NCBI RefSeq assembly: GCF_026213295.1
Contig: NC_079418.1
Location: 5,747,979 to 5,811,978 of the forward strand
Source of the DNA: Gadus chalcogrammus
Lineage: Eukaryota > Chordata > Actinopteri > Gadiformes > Gadidae
Length of the DNA stretch: 64,000 nucleotides
Reading direction: 5' to 3'
The notes beneath the pieces were generated by a model. It made no database searches. It was not told the origin of the DNA and worked only from the letters and a program-made list of their open reading frames with translations. The number at the start of each line of letters is the position of its first letter. The stretch's first letter is position 1. Shown piece by piece: positions 46,738-57,832 of this stretch. A program made the position numbers and the translations under genes.

Positions 46738-47570
46738 CATACGGCCGACATCTTTCTTTATTCTGTGTGGAAATAGTAACATAGTTACGCCATTAAATGC
46801 TTTTATGGAAACATTTTTAGCGAGAAATGTGCATTTTACTTTCATAATGTTCGCTCGGTGAATGTGAAGGATGTTTGGTTTGATAGTTATGACGAAGAGT
46901 GAACGCTCCGTTCACTTGCATGGACAGAGTCTCTGGTTACTAAGCAACCTCAACGTCTTGGCGGACTATATATCTGCTGATCAACACTACGAATGCTGGA
47001 AACACACCAGACACACCATGTGAAGTTGTTTAACCAGATTATTGTTATTTATATCCGAGATTATTTAATCTAATCCGATCTAAACTCTATCACCCAAACA
47101 CGGCGGCGTTTGGGTTTCCTACCTCGGACTCCAGCGCAGCCATGTCCATGGCAGCCACGGCCGGCAACTTTCTTTATTCTGGGTGGAAATAGTAACAGTT
47201 ACGCCATTAAATGCGTTTATGGAAACATTTCTAGTGAGAAATGTGCATTTTACTTTCATAATGTTCGCTCGGTGAATGTGAAGGATGTTTGGTTTGATTG
47301 TTATGACGAAGAGTGAACGCTCCGTTCACTTGCATGGACATAGTCTCTGATTGCTAAGCAACCTCAACGTCTTGGCGGACTATTTCTCTGCTGATCAACA
47401 CTACGAATGCTGGAAACACACCAGACACACCATGTGAAGTTATTTAACCCGATTATTGTTATTTATATCCGAGATTATTTAATCTAACCCGATCCAAGCT
47501 CTATCATCCACCCAAACACAGCGGTGTTTGGGTTTCCTTCCTCGGACTCCTAAATCCAGCGCAGCCACAG
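46738..47570. repeat. ~417-bp direct duplication in the outer element
   Basis: Two copies (46,738-47,154 and 47,155-47,570) share catctttctttattct, tgtgcattttactttcataa, agcaacctcaacgtcttggc and gggtttcctacctcggac. A related third copy is at 47,968-48,380. A G18 run (47,576-47,593) follows. Confidence 0.85.
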
Positions 47571-47967
47571 GCTGGGGGGGGGGGGGGGGGGGTTAGGCGG
47601 TCTCATCTACGCGCGTATGCGTACGCGCGTATCTGACCATTTTTGACACAAAATGGTCAAGCAACATTTTAGCTGCGTTACGCGCTTACATGGTACGCGA
47701 GGTACGCGCTTGGTGTGTTCGCACCTTAAAGGAGCATTTCACCGGTGCAGACATGAATATGTATTGAAATTGGGTCCTATATGTAGTCGAATAATAAAAT
47801 AAAATTCTAATTTGGTGCCGTCTTGACCGAGAAAAGGCAGAAAGTGACTTTTTGGCGCTTGTGGATTGAAGACAACAACTCCCACCATGCACAGCTTCGC
47901 TGGCGGCCACTCCCGCTGATCATCTCCGCCTATCGGACACCTCCTTGTTCCATCTACTAATGGAACA

Positions 47968-48450
47968 AATCAGCGTGGAGCTTGAACCGACGTCACTAGA
48001 GTAGTGACGCTTGCACAGAAGCATACGGCCGACATCTTTCCTTATTCTGGGTGGAAATAGTAACATAGTTACGCCATTAAATGCGTTTATGTAAACATTT
48101 TTAGCGAGAAATGTGCATTTTAATTTCATAATGTTCGCTCGTTGAATTTGAAGGATGTTTGGTTTGATAGTTATGACGAAGAGGGAACGCTCCATTCACT
48201 TGCATGGACAGCGTCTCTGGTCGCTAAGCAACCTCAACGTCTTGGCGGACTATATTATTGTTATTTATATCCGAGATTATTTAATCTAACCCGATCTAAA
48301 CTCTATCATGCACCCAAACATGGCGGCGTTTGGGTTTCCTACCTCTGACTCCTAAATCCAGCGCAGCCACAAGCGCGTTGAACCATTTTTGTGACACACA
48401 ATGATCAAGCGACAAGTTAGGCACGTTACACGCGTTTGGTGTGGCCGTAG
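47968..48450. mobile_element. Third copy of the outer-element sequence, left-truncated
   Basis: It runs from aaatcagcgtggagcttg through gcatacggccgacatctt to an end acacgcgtttggtgtggccg that parallels the right end of the 43,852 element. It lacks a left terminus. Confidence 0.65.
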
Positions 48451-49132
48451 GCCGTGTCCACCAAAAGCGTTTTTTTATGCGGCTTCACCCAAAAAATCGG
48501 CTTTGTGTGGACGGGGCCAAGAAGGCGAACACACGTCACCAAGACGGGGAGACAGCGCCAGGCGACTTACGCCACTATCTGCCAATGGATCGTGGATGCC
48601 TGGGCTGATATAACAGTCTCCACTGTGGTCCAAGCTTTCACGAAGGCAGGAATAATCACTGAACTGCCAGGCAACAGCAGCGACACTGACTCGGATAATG
48701 ACGAGAGGAATCCGGGCATGTTGGATGCCGTACTCGCCCAACTGTTCAATTCGCACACACAAGAATTTGAGGGATTCGTAGACGGGGAATGAACTGAAAA
48801 AGGTGAGCTTACTGTTAAGAGATATTGATCAGATATTGTTAATATGCACATTAACGTTTGAACATCGTTACCATGGGAGTGACCGGAGTTGTCAGAACGC
48901 TTAATACAGTTTGACTTTATCTGACTGTTTTGTTGACATTCTCTTTAGCACAGCTCGGTCTTGTCGATGCATAACGCAACCCCAGTCAAACGTTTGACTG
49001 CAGTATCTTCTATTCTATGCGCCTAATAATCCGGTGCGCCCTATATATGAAAACAGTTCTAAAATAGGCCATTCATTAAAGGTGCGCTTTATAATCCGGT
49101 GTGCTTTATAGTACGGAAAATACGGTGGTCCT
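48451..49132 (+). pseudogene. pogo-like element 3' part: transposase C-terminus and terminal sequence
   Basis: The frame from about 48,526 to 48,792 reads QRQATYATICQWIVDAWADI, STVVQAFTKAGII, SDTDSDNDERNPGMLDAVLA, and ends GFVDGE. This matches the C-terminal tail of pogo/Tigger-type DDE proteins (helices after the catalytic core, then an acidic region). The 5' part is replaced by a Harbinger-like end (ccgtgtccaccaaaagcg, 48,452). Downstream, 49,018-49,132 (gcgcctaataatccggtgcg ... acggaaaatacggtg) is a known-type pogo terminal segment with repeated ataatccggtg. The catalytic D, D and E/D residues are absent, so it is dead. Confidence 0.6.
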
Positions 49133-50262
49133 CGTTTGTGTTTCTTTCGAAATGGTGAACTTTTGCATGGAGCCATCTTCTATGTCAGATCCAGTACCCT
49201 CCGCCAATGTACTTCAGTTTTAGCAACAGCCTCTGTTATCTTAGCTTCAGACGCTGTGGATGTTAGTTTCTGCTGGTGAAGTCCCACCCACTGGCACTGC
49301 TCTAATAGGTCTGTAGCGTCAGTGGGTCCCTAGTCCCACCCCCTAGAGGGGGGTGGGACTAGTGGTTGTAGTCTTACGAGAATCATCTCCTCTTACACTT
49401 CCTGTTTTCTTGTACGCAAAAATCGTCATATTGCGTCATAAAAAACAGGAAGTGTTGGAAATCGATACGGATCTCTCCAGTCTCTCCAGAAAATAAGGGA
49501 ATGATGCTAGACCATTCAAAAATATGCGGGGGGTTCTAAAAATACAAAGCTTATGTGAAATGGGTGAAGTTGCCCTTTAAGGATTACGAGCGTCTCATGA
49601 CGTTAGAGCCAATGCGGGATTTGTTTACCTTCAGCACGTTTTGATTTCCTGTTTCTCTCTTAGTAAATAAACGAGTCACACAACTGTGTGCTCAACGTGC
49701 GAAATTGTATCTCTCACTTATGGCAATTTCTTCAGGGTTATCATTAATATTGATGTGTAGGGGTTGTTTATAACTCGTGAATAATATTGTTTAGACCACG
49801 GTCTGGGGGAATACTCTGATTCTGATTGGCTGCAGTGCGTGCATTAACTCCTGATATAGCCCTACAGACACCTGCTAAGTAGTTCCAGTCAGTGTTTAGA
49901 TTCTCAGCCCGAGCCCGAGCCCGAGCCCGATGCGGGCCGGGTCAGGCCGATATTTCCCACCACTATACTCGGGCCGGGCCTTTGATCAAGCGTTTTTATT
50001 TTTATTTTACCATTGGTTTATTGGCCTAATCTGAGGAGAAATCAGAATAAACAGAAATATTATAGGCCTTTATTACACGGGTCTTCTCAATGCCGTGGAA
50101 CGCTCCGTTCATGGGTAGTAGTCCGGTGACTTGTCTATCCCAGCGTCTTCCGTTGCTAAGCGACGTCAGCGTCTTTGCGGACAAATTATTTCTCTGCTGA
50201 TCAACACTACGAATGGCCAAAAGACTTGTATCCCCCCCCCCTTAAATAAATACTATGGCAGA

Positions 50263-50298
<36 letters not shown>
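49133..50298. other. No gene; hairpins, hexanucleotide repeat and old repeat
   Basis: Hairpins lie at 49,331-49,361 (agtcccaccccctag with its inverse) and 49,395-49,455 (cacttcctgtttt ... aaaacaggaagtg). (CCCGAG)n is at 49,906-49,932. The old repeat gttgctaagcgacgtcagcg is near 50,152. (TTA)n is at 50,261-50,297. Confidence 0.55.
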
Positions 50299-50299
<1 letters not shown>

Positions 50300-52204
50300 T
50301 CATTCAATTTGAACATGTGTTTTTACAGTAGAGTGGTGGAGGGATGACGTATGTTGGCCAACCCGGAAGTGAGCGTCGCCCTGGATTCCCTCGACAAAAA
50401 GCCAACGGGTTTTGCCATTGGATTTTGGATTATTGCTGAAACATTTGCATCTTTGAAGCACCTCCTCAAAAACTGAAAATAAATAAATATATAAAAATAA
50501 CCGTGCTCCAAAGAACGAAATGTAAACCAATGCATTCTGAATGGGAGTGTTTCTCTGATTTTTCCATGCTACACAGAACGAAATGTAAACCTATGCAAAT
50601 AAAGACTTCATGGTCATAATAATTTAAATATCATTAATATCCTGAGTGTGTAGGGTGGTATTCAATTTCTTTCAACGGGGCTGCATCCAGTCACTTGACC
50701 GTTATGGTTGCTATGGTGGTTGCTATCGACCGCCCCCTCTAATCCTTACATGGCTCTAAAAACCACGCGGCAAAGGAGCTGCCGTCCATTGTGTTGTTTT
50801 TGTCGTAAACTAGGGTCTGATGGTTAGAAAATAGGCAGATATTCCAAGGTATACTTAGAAGGCAGCTTGGATGTTTTTATTTTCTGCAGTTTAGACTTCT
50901 ACTATAACCTATTTTGGAAAGCAAAACACCAAGCTCATTGATTTAACGAGGCAGGGTCATTTGAAACAATTGATTAAATAAATATTTGTGAGATGTCATT
51001 ACTTCTCCTGAGTTTGCTTCCTATTTATGTTGAGTAAACACCCCTACTGTCCACAAGCATCCCTCCCCCCTCCCCATATGGATTTGGAGAACTGTTGCCA
51101 CGTCCCAGTGGTGGAGGTATCATATATATGAAAGAGGGCATTCAATTATACTATAATGATCAATTAGGAGGCCGAAGCCCTAAAGGAAATGATGCAATAG
51201 GTGACTGAGGGTCAACATTTGAGAACCCCTTTTATCAAAGGGGGTCTCAAAGGACTCGCTTCAATCTGTGGCTCCAGCCCTACAGGAAATGACTCAGCAA
51301 GTGCTGCACCCAGCGGCTCGCTTGCAAGATTTTGGCCTGAAGTTCTTCCCAGACCTACACCCTAGCCATCCAACATGCATATCTGAGAATCAGGCCTCTC
51401 TTTAATAAGGACAAAAAGTTATGAGAGAAATACACATTCACTTTTTGTTATCTCATAAGAGGCGTGGTGCCGGCTCCTTTTGACCTTTTGACCCCAGACT
51501 TCAAAAACGTGGCCACAGGCCAGCTGTGTCTACACACCTTAAGCCACAAATGTACACCTCCATCCCACAAAAAATGGGGACTAGAAACTAACCTCTGTCT
51601 TATCTACATTTACTGTACTGTTGGAGGTCACGCCCCTTTTCCGGCCTTTTCGAGATAGCCAGGGATACTTAAATGTTTACACACATTTCCCGGGGCCCCG
51701 AGAACGACATATCCGAGATTTGGAGTTCTAGCCCTTAGAGAAAAAAGGTTTTCCCAAATGGACTGTCATTTGGACAAAGCCCCTCAGAAGTGTTGTCTGC
51801 AAGACCTATTGGTTCAGAATGTGGTGGAAAAACAGTTTTTGAGATAGGAAGGTCCTACCGCCCTGAAATTTGAATACCTTATTCTAGGGCCTAACTGGGA
51901 CCCCCGCACCGAAACTTGGCCCGGTCGGACCCCGAGGGCAGGAAGGGGAGGCCCTTCCTGCCTGAAACTTGGCCCAGTCGGACCCCGAGTGCAGGAAGGT
52001 GGGGCCTGGACTTTCATAATCTTCGCTTGGTGAATGTGAAGGATGTTTGGTCGGATGTTATGACGAAGAATCATAATGTGAATGGGAATATTCTATAAAT
52101 GTCTTGATATCATCTTTCGTCTCAACACTTCTGCTGCAGCCGCTTAAAGTCTCACTCCGAGAACCTTAAAATATGAATCAATCCATTAGAAGTACGAAAA
52201 TATC
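50299..52204. repeat. Third partial copy of the large inverted repeat arm
   Basis: It follows 9,553-11,534 in order (atgacgtatgttggccaacc, ggtcgacgctcac-type region, tggatttggagaactgttgc, gccggctccttttgacct, aatcaatccattagaagtac). Differences: the inverted module at 11,050-11,335 is replaced here by unrelated sequence (51,750-52,010) with a duplicated gaaacttggccc-gtcggacc. The copy is cut at 52,204 by the Merlin-type element. No gene. Confidence 0.8.
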
Positions 52205-52756
52205 GGTAACACTTTACTTGAAGGTACTGTCATAAGAGTGACATGACATTGTCATAAGAGTGACATGACACAGTCATAAAAATGTCATAAACATTATGTC
52301 AATGTCATTAAACGTTTATGACTGTTGTCATTAAGTGTCATTCGATTTGGTAATGACAAGTTGACATTATTTTGGTTGTCTTCATTATGACAACTTGACA
52401 TTAATCAAGGTGACATAACCAGAATTTGTCTTTGTCATGACAACTTGACATTACATTTGTTTGCGATGTCCTTATTATGACAACGTGACATTATTCAAAG
52501 TGACATTACTAGAAAATGTCTTTGTCATGACAACTTGACATTAAATTTGTTTGAGATGTTCTTATTATGACAACGTGACATTATTCAAAGTGACATTACT
52601 AGAAAATGTCTCTGTCACGACAACCTGACATTAACGAAATATGCATCTATTTTTGTGTTTATGGCAAGTTGACAATGATGATTATAATTAGCTGTGCAAG
52701 CTTAAAGACCAATTCTAGCACTTGGTCATTGATGTTTGACAGAATACCAAAAACTG

Positions 52757-53062
52757 ACTGTCATGACATCATTATGACAATGTAATGACAAAATTCTTTG
52801 ACCTAAAGTAAAGTGGTAGCATTTTGATCTGTCATTAACATATCATGAAGGATAAACTGACTGTCATGACATCATTATGACAATGTAATGACAAAATTCT
52901 TTGACCTAAAGTAAAGTGGTAGCATTTTGATCTGTCATTAACATATCATGAAGGATAAACTGACTGTCATGACATCATTACGACAATGTAATGAAGAAAT
53001 TCTTTGACCTAAAGTAAAGTGGTAGCATTTTGATCTGTCATTAACATATCATGAAGGATAAA
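52757..53062. repeat. 102-bp tandem repeat in the left arm (mirrored at 58,110-58,440)
   Basis: Three units of gactgtcatgacatcattat through aagtaaagtggtagcatttt to catatcatgaaggataaact. The right arm carries the same three units inverted. Confidence 0.9.
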
Positions 53063-53606
53063 CTGACTGTTATATACATTATAACAATGTTTTTATTATA
53101 ACATCATTGACAATTTTATTTTCTCATGAACATATGAACTGGCTGTCATCATCATTATCACGACACAAGGTCACAACATTATACTACACACGTTACAATG
53201 TGCTTAGAAACCTCTTCTGCTCAACACTCATGTCATGATTACTGACCATGAACATGTTGCATGTATTTCCCTTACCATTTTTACTCGAACTAATGGGTAA
53301 AAGCTGCTTTTGATCACCCTTACAGAATGCTTTGCTGCTCCTGACCAGTAGCTATCAACAATATCAAACTTAACTCAAAATCTAGAGGTCTAATGACTCA
53401 AATCAAACTTAACCAGCTATTGCTGGCATACATTGTGACTTCTGGGCCTGTAATAACTGCATCATTGCTACAAAACAAACAAACACAAATACTGGAAGTT
53501 TCTTAACAAAATATGAACAACAATAAAAACTATTGACTAATTGGCTTTATGCACAGCTCCAAGACCAGCTCGTTTATTTCATGTCTTACATTATTGGACC
53601 AACTGA

Positions 53607-54851
53607 TTAATCCAGGTTTGCCTGACCATTGTTCTGAGGTCCGAAGGTGGAGATTTTGTCATGGCTATCTTTACTCAAACCCTCAAATATGTCTGGGAAA
53701 ATGATGTGGACCTCAGCGATTGGGGCGGTCCTTGCTATGGTGTTCCGGTCCACCCCCAAATGCTCAAAGGCTCGCTTCATGGATCCAGTTTTTTTGAAGC
53801 TCTTGAGAGCCCTCATGTAGCGCCGCACCACGCCATCGATGGTTGTCACTTGGAAGAGAAGATGACAAAATTTGAATTAGTTATGATTGATTTCCTTAAA
53901 GGAGAAGTTTGGTGTTAGACCTAAGCCCCATTGTTCAAGCTCATCACATGTGGTCCATAGGAAAAAGAAGAACATTTATTTGAATACTATTATTTATTCA
54001 TATTTATTAATTTGAATACTATTCAAATAGTCAACTATTCAACAATTCGATTCGGAGAAGTCTGATTCGACTGAACCTCGTCAAATAGTCGCAAAATGTG
54101 GTTGTGGAAAAAAAAAAAGGATTCTGAATATATAGGGGTGCTCCCTGCTGCAGTGCTGAACATCTGATTTTACACAGAATTTATGTTTTCTTATATTATA
54201 ATGAGACTGAAGTATTTGTTTATTCGGGTGTTTAAACTCTTTTTTTCTGTAGCAGAAAGAAATGCAAATGAGATCATGAATCAATAAACATCATGAATCA
54301 ACGATTAGTCGACTGAGGGCAAAATCTGACAAATCAGACAACCAACTGTGGCCTTTTTGGTCTTCGGTTGCATGCCAACCTCATCTACAGATTGATCATC
54401 CTGAGGTGGCACGACCAACAGAATGACATTTAGTCAAATCTCCTAGCTAGGAATTTAAAGATAACCCAAGATTTTGAGATGCATTACTCCAAATCCCTCT
54501 GTCTTTTGGCCTAAGTCATGTAAAAATCAATTTATCTAGCCTAAAACCATTACAAGACGTTGCCTATTGTTATCCATAGTATTGAAGAAACTGGGACATC
54601 ATGTATGTAATGTTTTGTGTGTTCCATATTATATGGAACACACAAAAGTGTATGAGCTGCCAAGGTGATACCACTTTTATACATGCATGCCTCATACAGT
54701 ACGAGGCTTCAAAATTATTGGAAAACTATATATTTATTCAATGATTTCTAATGTTTTTAAACTCACCAGTCATAGAGGAACACAGGTTAGGGTTGGATGG
54801 TCTTTTAGTCTTGCTGCTCCCTTCACCTCTCTTCTTGCCACGAGTTTCCAT
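53607..54851 (-). CDS. Accessory gene of the Merlin-type element, CCDC106-like (about 108 aa)
   Basis: Exon 1 (54,851-54,767) starts METRGKKRGEGSSKTKRPSN, basic and probably disordered, and ends at a gtgagt donor. Exon 2 (53,847-53,607) follows an acceptor cttctcttccaag and joins in phase, giving VVRRYMRALKSFKKTGSMKR, FEHLGVDRNTIARTAPIAEV and a stop at 53,607. This block matches a family annotated in fish as coiled-coil domain-containing protein 106-like, which I know only by recurring motif (VDRNT, TAPIAEL). The function is unknown; a helical DNA-binding module is a guess. It lies inside the inverted arms, divergent from the transposase, with a CT array (55,280-55,328) and a bidirectional control region between them. 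Both exons are open. Confidence 0.55.
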
Positions 54852-55278
54852 CTAGACCAGCATAAAAAAGAGGGAAAAAGCCATTTACATCTCACAACCT
54901 CTCTTAAAATCTAGAATAGGCTATAAAATAAGTTTGCATTCTAGCTAACTGGAAGTTCTCTCTTCAGGACTGCTGAATGAGAGACGTTTTGTAACATCAG
55001 TTGATAAAACGCAGCAGGGCAACATTTACTCATTGCACCGTTATCACCTTTGTTTAATTGAAGCTCTTACTATAATGTTACAGTTAACATTACCTGTCTG
55101 AGGATTAAGGTTAAGGTTGTTATGCTGACATCACGTGGCGCTATTTTCATTCGTTTTTCGGTCTTTGCTGTTTGTTTGTTTTTCTGCGCAGGTTCCAGCC
55201 TCACATGATATATATTTACTATTTAGCCAGCCTCTGTGTTTGTTTCCTCAAACTTATTACCGTATGTTAGTTTGTCTT

Positions 55279-55279
<1 letters not shown>

Positions 55280-55328
<49 letters not shown>
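55280..55328. repeat. (TC)n microsatellite
   Basis: About 24 TC units in the region between the two divergent Merlin-element genes. Confidence 0.95.
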
Positions 55329-55330
<2 letters not shown>

Positions 55331-56109
55331 ACGTTAGCGGTTGGTACAGAGAGAGCTACAGATGTGTTCAGGGTCAAAGTCAGACAGTCGGACACAGCAG
55401 TTGCGGCCAGACTCCGGCAGTAAGCACCGCTGCAGACGTTGGTTGAATAACATAAGGTTACACCACTGTAAATGTATGGGGAATCCCTGCATTATTTAAC
55501 ATTATTAATTTGCAGGAATCAATTAAATTGTGCACAATAAGTTACACCCCACGCAGAAATCCAGGCCCTGTCCTTACCTAGCTAATGTTAGCTAACGTTA
55601 ACATAGTGAGCAATGAACTACCAAATACTGACCAAGGAAGACAGCTGCCAGAGATATAACGTGTATTTACAAAAAAATAAGTTATAATATGCTTCGTTTG
55701 AATTACCTCTCTTTCGAACTTCGCTTTAGTCGTAGTAGTTATTTTCCCTCTTGTCGTCTTCAACAAGCGTCCTGTGGAACCGTCCGGAACTTCTGCTGAG
55801 TAGTGCCTGTTACCGTAAAGCAGGTAATAGACCAATACCTGCAGTGCAGTGCACTGAAGACTTAACGCATTCATGTACAACTTTAAAACAAACTATGCAT
55901 CCAGATAAGAGAAGCAAAAGAGGAAATTATTCAAATGATTCATGGCTTGTTATCGTGTCACTTTCTAAAATTTCTTCAACAAGTGATATATATATATTAT
56001 TATTTTGCGACAGTATTGGTGTAATTACGGTAAATTCAAGATTGCCGCCTAATTTTAAGCGCTATTCTGTGCTGTGGGTAGAAAGGAGACATCAAGGCAG
56101 TAAAGCACG

Positions 56110-57832
56110 ATGACAAGATTATTACGAGGACTTTTGAGAAACAGTCGGCGCCCCGACACAACAGAAAACAAAAGAAAAGCTGTGAAATGGATGTGTAAAT
56201 GGGGACTATTGAAAAGCAATATAACCTGCGCAAGATGCAATGGCAAGATGCATCTGAAGAAATCTAGATGCAGCGATGGATTTCGCAGGTAAGATGGGCT
56301 CTATTAAAATATCATAATCAGTAACGTTACTGACTAGTCAAGGCTATAATTGGTGATAATTTTTTCCTTCTTTAGGGTCTGTAATCGTCATAAAAACCAC
56401 CTGCTGTCAGTACGACATGGAACAATATTCTCAAAATCCCACATTCCTTTGGCAAAATGGCTCGAATTCATACACAGGTAGGCACGAAATTAATATGTGC
56501 GCTCTGACTCTGTTATCTCATTCTGTGTTAATGCATGTAAAAAAATAAAAAAATAAGTCACCCTGGTTAAAAGATATCCCTAGGAACTTTCATGTTTTGA
56601 TGGAATGAAGACTTTTTTGTGAATAGTTTTAGGCAAATTATGCAATATTGATTCAAACAAGTCGGAGACCACAAGACTTACAGTACAGAATTAATACTAT
56701 ATTTTACTTATTCAGTGGCTGATAGCTGATACATAAAAAAAAAAGAATTACGTATAATACACATAGAACTCCATTCATAAGTACTACTTCAATTTAACAT
56801 ATTTGGAAAAGATTTTTCAATTACGTTGTAGTATATAGATTTTTTACTTCTGTTTTCACAGGTTTGCGTGGCTGCCGTCAAACGCCTCAGGAAGAGAGGG
56901 ATGAGGATTGGAGGTCGCCATCGATTTGTTGCGATTGATGAAAGCAAATTTGCTCACAAACGAAAGGTACAGTAGATAGTGTGTTTGTTCACAACCCACC
57001 CCATCCTACTTTCCTTTTCCATTTTGGTGCAAAAGATTACCATCCTAAATGAAATCACATGGGACGATACGCGATGGGAGTGGCGGCGCAGGAGGGGGAA
57101 GTGTCACATATTAAGTAGGTTTCCACAGCTTCAGTTCAGGCCCGTTCTAATGGAATAAATAATCACAACAACCACTATTCAATGCAACGATCTTAATCAG
57201 CACATACATTATATCTATATTGATTGTCCCGTCACATCTGATGTCAGATCAAATTGCAATGTTTTGCATTAGTATTTCTTAAAGGAGCATGAGGGTTACA
57301 TAACCACATAGTCAAAACAACAAAGAACATTATGTCACATTGTATTTGTTTTGTTTTTTTGTTTGTAGTATCATCGTGGCCGTTGCGGCAACAATTGGAG
57401 GCGTTCTCACACCTGGGTCTTTGGGATGTTGGAAGTGGAGGAGGAATCTAGGACACCCATCCTGAAACTAGTGAGGAACCGCCGCGGGACAACCCTCTTG
57501 CGCCAAATCCGAAGGCATGTCAGGAGGAATGCCAACATTGTCTCTGATGAGTGGCGCGCTTACAAGGACCGCCTTGCCCAGTATGGGTACAAACAATTTA
57601 GTGTTTGCCATAAGCAGAATTTTGTGAACCCACAAACTGGAGCCATACCCAGCACATAGAGCGGGCATGGCAGACATACAAACAACAAATATGGCGCCTG
57701 AGAGGTAATAGAACAAAAGAATCACTCAAAATACACCTACAGATGATTGAGTAGTATTACTGGCTGGCGATTCGACATCACGGTGGCGTTTTGGGTCGAC
57801 TGGTGCATGACATAAAGAAGGCACAAAAGTAA
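56110..57832 (+). pseudogene. Merlin (IS1016/ISXO2-like) transposase, broken
   Basis: Exon 1 (56,110-56,288) has a CXXC zinc ribbon half (CARCNGKMHLKKSRCSDGFR). Exon 2 (56,376-56,477) has CNRHKN and HGTIFSKSHIPLAKWLEFIH. Exon 3 (56,862-56,967) gives VAIDESKFAHKRK with the first Asp. Exon 4 (from 57,368) gives WVFGMLEVEEESRTPILKLV, VSDEWRAY with the second Asp, FVNPQTG, then, after a one-base frameshift near 57,643, HIERAWQTYKQQIWRLRGN with the Glu. A TAG stop lies at 57,752-57,754. The helix-turn-helix segment between exon 2 and VCVAAVKRL is missing. Fold and DDE layout are those of Merlin transposases, which are related to bacterial IS1016. Three lesions make it non-functional. Confidence 0.85.

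Larger units (their letters stand above)
43852..47726. mobile_element. Outer Harbinger-type element with TAA duplication
   Basis: The ends aggtgcggacacaccaaaag and cttggtgtgttcgcacct are inverted. TAA precedes (43,849-43,851) and follows (47,727-47,729). The sequence unique to it (43,852-43,956 and 46,574-47,726, about 1.26 kb) has gcgtat/atacgc-rich arms and no transposase. It is a non-autonomous element opened by the insertion at 43,960-46,570. Confidence 0.75.

Noticed and set aside
49906..49932. (CCCGAG)n as a regulatory GC-rich island
   Set aside because: Five simple hexanucleotide units with no promoter context or gene nearby.
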